Assembly: GCA_002730795.1 (NCBI GenBank)
Contig: PCAX01000063.1
Coordinates: 1-42,877, forward strand
Reading direction: 5' to 3'
Length of the DNA stretch: 42,877 nucleotides
DNA from: Chloroflexota bacterium
GTDB lineage: Bacteria > Chloroflexota > Dehalococcoidia > Lucifugimonadales > Lucifugimonadaceae
The translations under genes and the position numbers were made by a program. Under the pieces are notes generated by a model. That model made no database searches and was not told the DNA's origin. It saw only the letters and a list, made by a program, of their open reading frames with translations. This document shows positions 8,246 through 16,382 of this stretch, piece after piece (within the stretch, counting starts at the first letter, position 1; each line of letters starts with the position of its first letter).

Positions 8246-9328
8246 TCAGGACAAATCTACCTTAAACCCTGACTCTTCTGTGGCAATACTCCAAGGAGTT
8301 TCAACAACCCAGTGATCAGGTTCAAGTTCAGCTAGTGGCGGACGTTCATTAGCATATTTATGGCTCTTATCCACCTCTAGCGGAGTTCTTGACATAAAAA
8401 CATCACCGGGTGGTGGGTCGATTGGTGATACAACCTCACCTGGAAGCAAAAACTCTCTTCTCTGTATATCTGGGTGCGACGGTAAAGCAGCTGAAACCAA
8501 TGCATTTGTGTAAATATGCATTGGATTATCAAACAATTTTTCGGTTTCACCCATCTCCTGGATAACACCCAAGTACATCACGGCCATACCGTGACACATA
8601 TACCTTACGGTCGCCAAATTATGGGCCACAAGCAGATACGCCAAACCATGTTCTTCCTGTAAATCAACAAGCAGATTCATTATCTGAGCTCGTATGGAAA
8701 CATCTAAAGCGGAAACGGGTTCATCAAGACATATAATTTTGGGATTTAAAGCGAGAGCCCGGGCAACTCCAATTCGTTGCCTTTGCCCACCTGAAAATTC
8801 GTGCGGATACAAATTAGATTGATATGGATTTAGGCCAACTTCCTCTAATAGCGTTGAAACCCTATCTTTTATTTGAGCTCTGGTGTTGGTCGTGGCTATT
8901 TCAAGTGGTTCGCCCACTATGCTACCTACCCTCATCCTTGGATTCAAAGATGACCAAGGATCTTGAAAAACAGCTTGAACATTGGTTCGAAACTCTTTTC
9001 TTCCCACTTTTGACATTGTGGCTACGTCTTCACCTTCATAAAATATCGTCCCCTCAGTGGGTATCTCAAGTCCCAACAAAACCTTCAAAGTGGTAGTTTT
9101 TCCGCAACCAGATTCGCCAACTAGCCCGAACGTTTTTCCTCTTTCCACATCAAACGAAACATCATCAACAGCCTTAAGAAAGGTCTTCTTTCCGATTCCA
9201 AGCAAATTATTACCAACGTTATACCATTTCCTTAGGTTTCTTATGGACACCACAGGATCGGTGGCGGAACATCCAGGAGCAGAAGGTATACCATTTCTTG
9301 ACTGGGGTTTTTGGCTCGTTGTTGTCAT
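8246..9328 (-). CDS. OppF/DppF-type ABC transporter ATP-binding protein lacking the C-terminal cysteines (pair B)
   Basis: 360 residues with Walker A GESGCGKTT, signature FSGGQRQRIGVARA and Walker B IICLDEPVSALDVS. The tail that normally reads PxGCxFxxRCP reads PPGDVFMSRTP here, and no cysteine remains in the last 60 residues; it ends with an EPDHWVV segment. The iron-sulfur or metal-binding tail of the family is therefore lost. The upstream partner gene (37 bases away) has lost the same two leading cysteines. No permease or binding protein is nearby. Nucleotide binding and hydrolysis look intact; the substrate is unknown. Confidence 0.9.
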   Translation of the reverse strand: MTTTSQKPQSRNGIPSAPGCSATDPVVSIRNLRKWYNVGNNLLGIGKKTFLKAVDDVSFDVERGKTFGLVGESGCGKTTTLKVLLGLEIPTEGTIFYEGEDVATMSKVGRKEFRTNVQAVFQDPWSSLNPRMRVGSIVGEPLEIATTNTRAQIKDRVSTLLEEVGLNPYQSNLYPHEFSGGQRQRIGVARALALNPKIICLDEPVSALDVSIRAQIMNLLVDLQEEHGLAYLLVAHNLATVRYMCHGMAVMYLGVIQEMGETEKLFDNPMHIYTNALVSAALPSHPDIQRREFLLPGEVVSPIDPPPGDVFMSRTPLEVDKSHKYANERPPLAELEPDHWVVETPWSIATEESGFKVDLS

Positions 9329-9365
9329 GTTATCCTCTCCGTAGTTAATATTCCTGTTAGAAAAT

Positions 9366-10478
9366 TTATGCCGCGTTGCCTATCAAATGTTTATACTTAT
9401 CAAAATTCTGTACTGAACTTCTGCATAATTGAACCCAGTGACCTGGTTCAACTTCACACAATTCCGGCCTTATAGAAGCGTCCTCTTCCGTAAATTCTAA
9501 AGGTGATCGAGGAGCAAATGCATCGCCAGGAGGTAGATTATGGAGTAGTGGTGGTTGCCCTTCAATTTGAGGAAGACGTCCGGTCTTCTCTTCCAATTTC
9601 GGAACCGATTCTATAAGTGCTTTTGTATACTCGTGCAATGGTGAGTTAAATATTGTTCTTACATCTGAAAGTTCCACTATTCGTCCTGCGTACATAACCG
9701 CTACCCTGTCACACATTTTGGCTACAATACCAAAGTCATGGGTTATAAATATGATCCCCACTCCTTCTTCCTGCTGTATCTGCCTGAGTAATCTTAGGTA
9801 AGCAGCCTGAATAGTAACATCAAGCGAAGTAGTAGGTTCGTCCGCGATTATAACGGACGGAGCAGATGATATACCGATAGCGCCAACAACTCTTTGTCTC
9901 ATACCACCGGATAGCTGGTGAGGATAATCTTTCGCCCGAGTATCAGGAGCTGGAATTCTAACTTTTTTTAATGAATCAACAACCTTATCAACTAAAACCT
10001 TACCCCTGAGACCTTGATGAATCTTAATAGCTTCCCCAACCTGATTTTCTATCGTAAAAACTGGATTTAGTGCCTGCATTGGATCCTGAAGTATCATAGA
10101 AATCTCACCACCTCTTACAGATGTCATCTCTTTCTCTGATAATTTTAGTAGGTCACGACCATTTAATATCACCTCTCCAGATACGATCTCTCCAGGTGGT
10201 GAAGGGACTAACCTCATTATAGACAAAGCGGAAACGGATTTTCCTGATCCCGATTCACCAACCACACCTAACGTTTCCCCTCGTTTCACGTTATAGCTTA
10301 CCCCGTCCACAGCCTTTACTGTACCCCATCTAGTAGTAAAATGAGTTTGCAAGTCTTTCAGATCGAGAACCACCTCACTTGAAGCAGCACTCTTACCAAA
10401 ACCATCCGTATCTAGATCCAGGGCCTCTGAAAGTATCTCATCTTTTTCTTTCTTTGTGGTTCTAGTGGTTTTTGCCAT
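9366..10478 (-). CDS. OppD/DppD-type ABC transporter ATP-binding protein with altered tail (pair B)
   Basis: 370 residues with a charged N-terminal extension of about 35 residues, Walker A GESGSGKS, signature LSGGMRQRVVGAIG and Walker B VIIADEPTTSLDVT. The canonical tail GCxFxxRC is replaced by GDAFAPRSP; two cysteines remain further on (PELCEVEPGHWVQLC), so the four-cysteine set is incomplete. The ATG has AGGA about 8 bases upstream, and a 15-bp palindrome lies at 10506-10520. It is expected to pair with OppF-B downstream. Confidence 0.9.
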   Translation of the reverse strand: MAKTTRTTKKEKDEILSEALDLDTDGFGKSAASSEVVLDLKDLQTHFTTRWGTVKAVDGVSYNVKRGETLGVVGESGSGKSVSALSIMRLVPSPPGEIVSGEVILNGRDLLKLSEKEMTSVRGGEISMILQDPMQALNPVFTIENQVGEAIKIHQGLRGKVLVDKVVDSLKKVRIPAPDTRAKDYPHQLSGGMRQRVVGAIGISSAPSVIIADEPTTSLDVTIQAAYLRLLRQIQQEEGVGIIFITHDFGIVAKMCDRVAVMYAGRIVELSDVRTIFNSPLHEYTKALIESVPKLEEKTGRLPQIEGQPPLLHNLPPGDAFAPRSPLEFTEEDASIRPELCEVEPGHWVQLCRSSVQNFDKYKHLIGNAA

Positions 10479-10505
10479 AACTTAGTCCTATATTCAAATT
10501 TGTCC

Positions 10506-10520
10506 AGAAAATCATTTTCT
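10506..10520. repeat. 15-bp palindrome upstream of OppD-B
   Basis: AGAAAAT-C-ATTTTCT is a perfect odd palindrome located 27-42 bases before the OppD-B start codon, where an operator could lie. The site is AT-rich and chance occurrence cannot be excluded. Confidence 0.25.
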
Positions 10521-10613
10521 AACTTTACCTTAAAAGTCACTTAAAAATACCACAATACATTAGCTTATTTACCAGCAAATATAGATTTCTAGTCCTAAAA
10601 CGCTAGACTCATT

Positions 10614-12005
10614 TTATTTAGTTAACTTTTTCGACAGTTCCACAAGTGATTCATCCAAAGCAGAAATTAAGAAATCTACCTCATCTTTGGAAATAGAAAG
10701 GGGAGGACAAATGGAAATGATATCACCAGCCCGAAAACTAATTAATTTATGGTCATAAAGTATTTTAGATAATATTTTGCTCAGCCCAATATTAGCGGCA
10801 AAAGATGTTTTTGTTGACCTATCATTAACCAATTCGACAGCAGCCAACAAACCCAATCCTCCTCTTATATCACCAACTATTTTATGATCATAAAGTTTCT
10901 GCAATTTTTCGTATAAATACTCTCCCATTCTACGAGAATTCCCTACCAAATCTTCTCTGTCAAATATCTTTAAATTTTCTATTGCAGCTGCACACGAGAC
11001 CGGATGCCCTCCAAAAGTTAAAAGATGCTTAAATGTCCTGTCATCTTCTCCTATAAAAGCATCCGATATTTTTTTGGTGGCTATTGCAGCTCCTAGCGGG
11101 GCATATCCGCTCGTTAATGCTTTAGCTACTGTAGTTATATCCGGAATTATTCCAAAATTAGTTGGGGCAAAATATTCTCCAGTCCTCCCGAAACCGGTGA
11201 TAACCTCATCGGCGATAAGAACGATATCGTATTTATCGGCTATTTCCCGAAGTCTTTGCCAATATTCTACTGGGGGTATCTGGATACCATGAGCAGCCGA
11301 AACAGGCTCTGCAATAATCGCCGCTACAGAGTCAGGCCCTTCATGGAGAATAACGGTTTCAAACTCATTAGCACACTTGACTGCGACATCAATAGGATCT
11401 CCCTCGTAGGGCATCCTATATGAATTCCAGTTGTTCACATATATAGCGCCTGGCATAGTTGGACCCACGGAGTCAGCGGCAGGACTACCACCTAAACTTA
11501 CTGCCATCGCTGTAGCACCATGGTAGGAAAAGCGACGACTTAAGATCTTAAACGCACCGTTTTTACCAGTAAGGTGCCTATAATGTTTTGCCATTTTGAC
11601 TGCCGTTTCAACTGCTTCTGAACCACCTGAAACAAAAAAAACACGTGCGCTGGTATCGTGATAAAGGGAAGCTATTTTCCCAGATAATTCTATTTGAGGG
11701 ACGCAGGCTCCTCCGGCGGGAGGCGTGTCTATCATCAACATCTGATTTTGAACAGCATCGGATATCTCTTTTCTCCCGTAACCGGCTGCTTTAAACCATA
11801 AACCTGCCATCGCATCCAATAACCGGTTGCCGTTCGTGTCCTCAACCCAAACTCCTTCTCCTTTGGTGAAAATTTTCAAATTACCCCGCCAATCGTTAAC
11901 CTGCTGCGCATGCATAAAAAGATGATCGCCTGCAACCGATTGAAGCTCTTCTATCTTATCTCCCGAAAAGACTGGGGTAACACTCAAAATTAAATTTCCT
12001 TCCAT
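10614..12005 (-). CDS. class III PLP-dependent aminotransferase
   Basis: 463 residues with the class III (omega) aminotransferase pattern: an N-terminal GLWFKAAGYGRKEI segment, the phosphate-binding FFVSGGSEAVETAVKMA, the cofactor aspartate in IVLIADEVITGFGRTGEYF, and the Schiff-base lysine in TTVAKALTSGYAPLGAAI. This class moves amino groups from omega- or beta-amino compounds (beta-alanine, polyamines, amines) to pyruvate or 2-oxoglutarate. The gene lies upstream of the OppDF-B pair on the same strand, separated by 135 bases, which could link it to a transported amino compound; that link is inference. Start ATG 12005; 245 gene-free bases separate it from the divergent membrane protein. Confidence 0.92.
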   Translation of the reverse strand: MEGNLILSVTPVFSGDKIEELQSVAGDHLFMHAQQVNDWRGNLKIFTKGEGVWVEDTNGNRLLDAMAGLWFKAAGYGRKEISDAVQNQMLMIDTPPAGGACVPQIELSGKIASLYHDTSARVFFVSGGSEAVETAVKMAKHYRHLTGKNGAFKILSRRFSYHGATAMAVSLGGSPAADSVGPTMPGAIYVNNWNSYRMPYEGDPIDVAVKCANEFETVILHEGPDSVAAIIAEPVSAAHGIQIPPVEYWQRLREIADKYDIVLIADEVITGFGRTGEYFAPTNFGIIPDITTVAKALTSGYAPLGAAIATKKISDAFIGEDDRTFKHLLTFGGHPVSCAAAIENLKIFDREDLVGNSRRMGEYLYEKLQKLYDHKIVGDIRGGLGLLAAVELVNDRSTKTSFAANIGLSKILSKILYDHKLISFRAGDIISICPPLSISKDEVDFLISALDESLVELSKKLTK

Positions 12006-12109
12006 TCAAAAAAAACAAAATTAAATATCTTAAAGTTATTACAAAATATATGTCCGAAAAAGGCAGACACACATTATGTAAATGAAAACATTGTAATGTC
12101 TAGGATAAC

Positions 12110-12132
12110 TTACATATAGCTATTAAATGTAA
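12110..12132. repeat. TTACAT/ATGTAA inverted half-sites in a divergent promoter region
   Basis: TTACAT (12110-12115) and ATGTAA (12127-12132) face each other across 11 bases; a further ATGTAA lies at 12076-12081, and an ACATTA/TAATGT pair spans 12071-12099. They fill the region between the divergent aminotransferase and membrane protein genes (12006-12250), which otherwise shows no gene or RNA. They may be regulator half-sites; AT-richness makes this uncertain. Confidence 0.25.
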
Positions 12133-12250
12133 CTCCCTTTATAAATAGAAAGACAATAATTCAAAAGTATTCGGACTCAGTAGTAATAAGGCAGTCATTT
12201 ATTTACAACGTGAATTTGGATATCCATCTACAAACTAACACCCCTCTATT

Positions 12251-13534
12251 TTGAAAACCTCATTTATTGGATTAGCTATATCCCTTTTGATGCCTGCTGC
12301 GGCCAATGCCAGTATTGGAGCAGTTCTTAACCCAGCAATGTCGGGTGTGCTCGCAAGAAGTAGTAACCCGACAGCTGCTATAGCTGGCTACGGATTAGCT
12401 CTCTCTATAATGTTGTTCGTAGGACTGCCCCAACTGCGGACTCAACAGTTGACATTGGTTTACGCAGAATCTAGTGATTCGATAAAGACTGTAGGAAAAT
12501 TTTTATTGTTGGTAATTGCAACTGTCATACTGTTTTCATTCATCGTTATCACACCTAGCGTAAAAGATTTTTTACTTTCTGACATTTTCGGGGTAAGTGG
12601 CATTCTCAAAACTCATGCCTCACAATCTTTAACTTGGTTATTACCGTTACCTTGCCTCTTAATAATTAGAATGTATTTATACGGTATCGCTCTAAAATTT
12701 TGTAATCCGGCTATAGTTTGGGCAGGAACAATATTTGGAGCTACATCAGTCCTTGCGATTGCAATATATTTACTCATGTTTACTGGGTTTGATGGAGCAG
12801 TTACGGGTGCCATAGCAATGTCGTTTGGAACAACGTCAGAGGTACTGTTAATGTTTCTTCTAACAAAACTATTTGGCCGTACATTACCGAACCCATCAAT
12901 AAGCAAACATATTCATATTAAAGATCTAGTTAGATTTTTTTTACCTATGGTTTTCGCGGCATTTCTTCCATCGGCGACGCTACCTATAATAAACGCGGGT
13001 TTGGCGCGAACAAACGACCCTATTACTTCTATTGCTGCTGTTTCTATGGCTTCGGGTTTATTTGCTCTTCTCACGATACCAACAAATGGGATACAAAATA
13101 CCTCTTTGACACTTATGGCAAGAGGAAAAAACTTGGTTCAAATTAAAACTTTTTCTATTGGCGTTGGTTTAATCACAATGATCATTGCTTGGATTTTCAT
13201 ACTGATATCCCCCATACATAACTTCATCATTTCAAATATTATGGGCATCACAGAAGAACTCATGGAAGAAACCATGTACGGCTTAACAATACTTGCCATT
13301 CTCCCACTCGCATTAGTATTCGAACAATTCTATTCGGCACATTTGATGCACAAAAAAAACACAATCCCGTTGATTTATATAAATTTGTGGCGGCTAGGAT
13401 TTTTAACCGTGTGGATTATAGGTACCGTAAATTTAACACAGTTACCTGGCATTACCATTGGTGCAGGGGCTTGGTTACTAACATTGAGCAGTGAAGCTTT
13501 TTTTACATGGATTTACGCCAAAAAAGAATCATAG
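12251..13534 (+). CDS. polytopic membrane protein, MATE/MOP flippase-like
   Basis: 427 residues, almost entirely hydrophobic, with roughly twelve membrane segments in two halves; each half begins with a region rich in small residues (ASIGAVLNPAMSGVLAR and ATLPIINAGLARTNDPI). This resembles the MOP superfamily (MATE-like drug or lipid exporters), but no decisive motif is visible. The TTG start at 12251 has no clear ribosome binding site, so the N terminus is uncertain. It stands alone on its strand ahead of tRNA-Asn. Other polytopic exporter families remain possible. Confidence 0.6.
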   Translation: MKTSFIGLAISLLMPAAANASIGAVLNPAMSGVLARSSNPTAAIAGYGLALSIMLFVGLPQLRTQQLTLVYAESSDSIKTVGKFLLLVIATVILFSFIVITPSVKDFLLSDIFGVSGILKTHASQSLTWLLPLPCLLIIRMYLYGIALKFCNPAIVWAGTIFGATSVLAIAIYLLMFTGFDGAVTGAIAMSFGTTSEVLLMFLLTKLFGRTLPNPSISKHIHIKDLVRFFLPMVFAAFLPSATLPIINAGLARTNDPITSIAAVSMASGLFALLTIPTNGIQNTSLTLMARGKNLVQIKTFSIGVGLITMIIAWIFILISPIHNFIISNIMGITEELMEETMYGLTILAILPLALVFEQFYSAHLMHKKNTIPLIYINLWRLGFLTVWIIGTVNLTQLPGITIGAGAWLLTLSSEAFFTWIYAKKES

Positions 13535-13634
13535 CGAAAAAAATAACTACTCAAAAATCTGCTTGATAATTTTAATTATTAGTAAATAGAGTTTTTGATT
13601 TTTAAAAAAAAAGTGTTTAATTAATATAGTAAGT

Positions 13635-13709
13635 TCCCGAGTAGCTCAGCGGTAGAGCAGCTGACTGTTAATCAGCGGGTCACAGGTTCGAATCCTGTCT
13701 CGGGAGCCA
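13635..13709 (+). tRNA. tRNA-Asn (anticodon GTT)
   Basis: Complete cloverleaf: acceptor TCCCGAG pairs with CTCGGGA, the anticodon stem GCTGA/TCAGC surrounds CTGTTAA (anticodon GTT), the T arm is ACAGG TTCGAAT CCTGT, the discriminator is G and CCA is encoded. It lies between the MATE-like gene and the nickel/cobalt transporter. Confidence 0.97.
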
Positions 13710-13780
13710 AATGAAATATTATGCATTCACTGGGAATTCTAACGTTTCCGTAATTTTTTTGGCTATATATATTTACATTT

Positions 13781-14554
13781 ATGGAAAATGAATTAATAAA
13801 ATTTTCTGGTGGATTTTCTGCAATAATTATAGGGTTACTTGTAGGGTTACGACATTCAACAGATGGTGACCACATCATAGCTATATCCACTTTATCCCGA
13901 GACTACAGAAGTGTTTTCAAAAGTATGTGGGTCGGAGTTTCATGGGGGCTAGGCCATTCAACTCCTCTTTTTATATTAGGAATCATAGTACTATTCGTAA
14001 AACAGTCTTTTATAGATTTTTACATACCAATAGCCGGTTTTTTTGAGTTTGGTGTAGCTTTAATGTTGATCTTTTTAGGTCTAAATGTCTTTTGGAAAAT
14101 CCACAAGGGATCATTTCACTCTCATACCCATGAACACGAAGGATCAAAACATACCCATTTCCACGGTTCCCACAATCATATGGGAAGTAAATTCGACGAA
14201 CATTATTCAAAAAAGCACTGGTTTTTACCAGAATTAATTCCTTTTTTTAGAGCAAAATCATACCTGATTGGAGTTGTTCATGGGCTTGCTGGCAGTGCTG
14301 CGGTTATGTTATTAATACTACCAACTTCCCCTAACATAACTAATGGGATAGCTTTCTTAGTTTTCTTCTCGTTGGGAACAATGATTTCAATGGCAATAAT
14401 GACAATAATGTTTTCTATCCCTCTTAGTATTTTTTCCAATTCTAATAAGGTGAGCAATTTGTTTATTTCCGTAGCTGGGTTACTAAGCATCGTACTAGGG
14501 TTAATCATGGGGTTGGATATAACTTTAGGAATTCATTTCACCGATTATTTATAG
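13781..14554 (+). CDS. nickel/cobalt transporter-like membrane protein (NiCoT/RcnA-UreH type)
   Basis: 257 residues. The first membrane segment contains RHSTDGDHIIAI, matching the metal-binding H-x4-DH motif of nickel/cobalt permeases. WGLGHSTPLF resembles their second conserved GH site. A cytoplasmic histidine-rich loop (about residues 110-130, with HSHTHEHE and HTHFHGSHNH) can bind metal. About six membrane helices follow the family layout. Transport of Ni(II) or Co(II) is likely, direction uncertain, since the RcnA branch exports and the HoxN/UreH branches import. No metal riboswitch is seen in the 71 bases after tRNA-Asn. Cobalt supply could connect with the B12 uptake genes at 32.5-35.6 kb, but that is speculation. 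Confidence 0.8.
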   Translation: MENELIKFSGGFSAIIIGLLVGLRHSTDGDHIIAISTLSRDYRSVFKSMWVGVSWGLGHSTPLFILGIIVLFVKQSFIDFYIPIAGFFEFGVALMLIFLGLNVFWKIHKGSFHSHTHEHEGSKHTHFHGSHNHMGSKFDEHYSKKHWFLPELIPFFRAKSYLIGVVHGLAGSAAVMLLILPTSPNITNGIAFLVFFSLGTMISMAIMTIMFSIPLSIFSNSNKVSNLFISVAGLLSIVLGLIMGLDITLGIHFTDYL

Positions 14555-14798
14555 CCTTAAAATTCCTTATGTACTTAAATGTGCAAGAAATATATTGTTT
14601 TTATAATATCTATCACTACTATCGTCAATTAGTTGGTTCCACATTGTGCAAAATATTTACAAATAAAATAAGGATTACACTATCTGCGTTAAAAAAAATT
14701 TGTTACGGTCTTGTCTAGGTCGGATAAAAAGGTATAAAACTAACGCGGGTACACTTATCTGAATTTTTATTATAGAATTCGGACGAAAAAACAAAAAT

Positions 14799-15326
14799 AT
14801 GATTTTACAAACTCGAGTACTTGTCCTTAATCAAAATTATCAACCTATAAACATTTGTAACATTAGACGCGCTATAAATTTAATCGGGAAAGAAAAAGCG
14901 GAAAACGTCGTTGAGACAGGAGAATATTTAAGGTCCGTAGATGACATTTTTGAAAAGCCAGATGTAATCAGACTTTTCTACATGGTAAAACGGCCTTTAC
15001 AAAAGAAAAAACTGACACGCAGAGAGGTCTTTATACGCGATCGATTCCAGTGTCAATATTGTGGTTCCTTTCAAAAAGACTTAACTTTAGATCACATCAT
15101 CCCACGATGTAAGGGTGGAGGTTTATCGTGGAATAACATAATAAGTGCTTGCAAAAAATGTAATCATCGGAAAGCTGGAAAAACACTACAGGAAGTCGGG
15201 ATGGAACCAATTAAATATCCAAAAGAACCCAAGCCAAATCCTTACATCTTTATTAGTGAATACAACATAAAAAGCACTTGGATACCTTTCATACCCTGGG
15301 TAAAAAAAGAACCCATTCCAGCTTGA
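14799..15326 (+). CDS. HNH endonuclease family protein
   Basis: 175 residues. The C-terminal half holds an HNH nuclease fold with a zinc site: CQYCG, then LTLDHIIPRCKGG (catalytic His), WNNIISACKKCNHRKAGKT (second CxxC and the Asn/His of the motif). The N-terminal half (VLNQNYQPINICNIRRAINLI) is the conserved domain of this widespread stand-alone HNH group. Such proteins are common single-copy chromosomal genes whose cellular role is unclear, so homing or mobile activity should not be assumed. The preceding 244 bases (14555-14798) contain no feature I can support. Confidence 0.9.
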   Translation: MILQTRVLVLNQNYQPINICNIRRAINLIGKEKAENVVETGEYLRSVDDIFEKPDVIRLFYMVKRPLQKKKLTRREVFIRDRFQCQYCGSFQKDLTLDHIIPRCKGGGLSWNNIISACKKCNHRKAGKTLQEVGMEPIKYPKEPKPNPYIFISEYNIKSTWIPFIPWVKKEPIPA

Positions 15327-15395
15327 TCAAGAATAGATAAAGTTGATACATATTTTAGTTAATTTTTTTCGGGCGAACTTATCCTGGCATTCTGA

Positions 15396-16187
15396 TCAAA
15401 GACGGCTTTTTCCACCACCCACAGTTATAGTCTCTCCGGTTATGTATCTTGAAGCATCACTTGCAAGAAAAGATACCGCAGAGGCGATATCATCAGATTC
15501 CGCAAGACGTCCTAGTGGGATATCAGTTTCCGCTCTCTGCATTAATTGTCCTGGTTGTAGACCCAATTGTTGTTGTCCAACAAGTAAGTCAACTTCATCG
15601 TGGAAATGTGTGTTCACTATTCCAGGAGCAATTGCATTTACACGTACACCATATTGACCTAATAAAACAGCAGCGGTAACAGTCATGGTTACTATGCCAG
15701 CCTTGGCAATAGCATACGGAGGCGAAGAAGTTTTTCCGCCCCAAGCGGATATGGAGGCTATATTTATGATCGATCCACTGCGTTGACGAGTCATGATTTT
15801 CGCCGCTTGTTGCATCAAAAAATATGGACCTTTCAAGTTAAGATCTATAGTCCAATCCCACATATCCTCCGTCACTTCTGGAAATGATTGTGGTCGCGAA
15901 GCGCCGGCGTTGTTTACAAAAACATCTAAGTTACCATAATGCTCTTGAATATCTTTTATGAACCGATCTGTATCTTGTAAATTACTGGCATCATAAACTC
16001 CCCCAGAAACCTTAAACCCAGAACTGTTTAAATCGCCAATTGTTTCCTCTAGCAACTCCGCTTTTATGTCACCCAAAAATAATGAGAAACCTTGTTTCCC
16101 CAGCTCAAAAGCTGTAGCTCTCCCATTACCTCTTCCTGCACCTGTGATTGCAGCAACTTTTTGGTAAGAATCAGTTTTAGAATTCAT
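15396..16187 (-). CDS. SDR family oxidoreductase
   Basis: 263 residues of classical short-chain dehydrogenase type: nucleotide-binding TGAGRGNG, NNAG (about residue 91), a catalytic serine in NIASISAWG, YAIAK with the catalytic Tyr/Lys, and C-terminal ITGETITVGGG. It should oxidise or reduce a hydroxyl/carbonyl group using NAD(P). The start ATG is preceded by three tandem 15-bp copies that each carry an AAAGGA ribosome-binding sequence (16193-16237). It is divergent from the thiamine-diphosphate enzyme, and both could share a regulated promoter region. The substrate is unknown. Confidence 0.93.
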   Translation of the reverse strand: MNSKTDSYQKVAAITGAGRGNGRATAFELGKQGFSLFLGDIKAELLEETIGDLNSSGFKVSGGVYDASNLQDTDRFIKDIQEHYGNLDVFVNNAGASRPQSFPEVTEDMWDWTIDLNLKGPYFLMQQAAKIMTRQRSGSIINIASISAWGGKTSSPPYAIAKAGIVTMTVTAAVLLGQYGVRVNAIAPGIVNTHFHDEVDLLVGQQQLGLQPGQLMQRAETDIPLGRLAESDDIASAVSFLASDASRYITGETITVGGGKSRL

Positions 16188-16192
16188 TTTTG

Positions 16193-16237
16193 TTTCCTTT
16201 TGTTCTCTTTCCTTTTGTTCTCTTTCCTTTTGTTCTC
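16193..16237 (-). repeat. three tandem 15-bp repeats carrying Shine-Dalgarno sequences
   Basis: Three perfect head-to-tail copies, on the minus strand GAGAACAAAAGGAAA. The last copy ends 5 bases before the SDR start codon, so its AAAGGA acts as the ribosome binding site, and two further copies lie at 15-base steps upstream. Slippage-type expansion is likely. Confidence 0.85.
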
Positions 16238-16326
16238 ATGATATAAAAAAACATTACCCCAAAATCAAAATCCTTCTGTTTGAATCGTTACAAGGATTTA
16301 CATTGGAATTATACATATATCATGAG
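16235..16326. promoter_or_regulatory. pair of inverted CTCATGATATA boxes between divergent genes
   Basis: CTCATGATATA (16235-16245) and its exact reverse complement TATATCATGAG (16316-16326) are separated by 70 bases between the divergent SDR and thiamine-diphosphate enzyme genes. Each box centres on the palindrome TCATGA. The arrangement suits a regulator binding two sites or looping. The first box overlaps the last base pairs of the tandem repeat. Confidence 0.4.
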
Positions 16327-16382
16327 GCTTTTAGGCAAATAATGAAAACGTGATCATAATACATTTAGGGAGAGTAACTTAA

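Noticed and set aside
12251..13534. Polysaccharide flippase Wzx assignment
   Set aside because: No glycan biosynthesis genes are adjacent and no Wzx motif is visible; only the broader MOP-like call is kept.
14799..15326. HNH gene as a homing endonuclease or mobile element
   Set aside because: It is not inside an intron or intein, and there are no repeats or integrase nearby; it belongs to a common stand-alone chromosomal HNH group.
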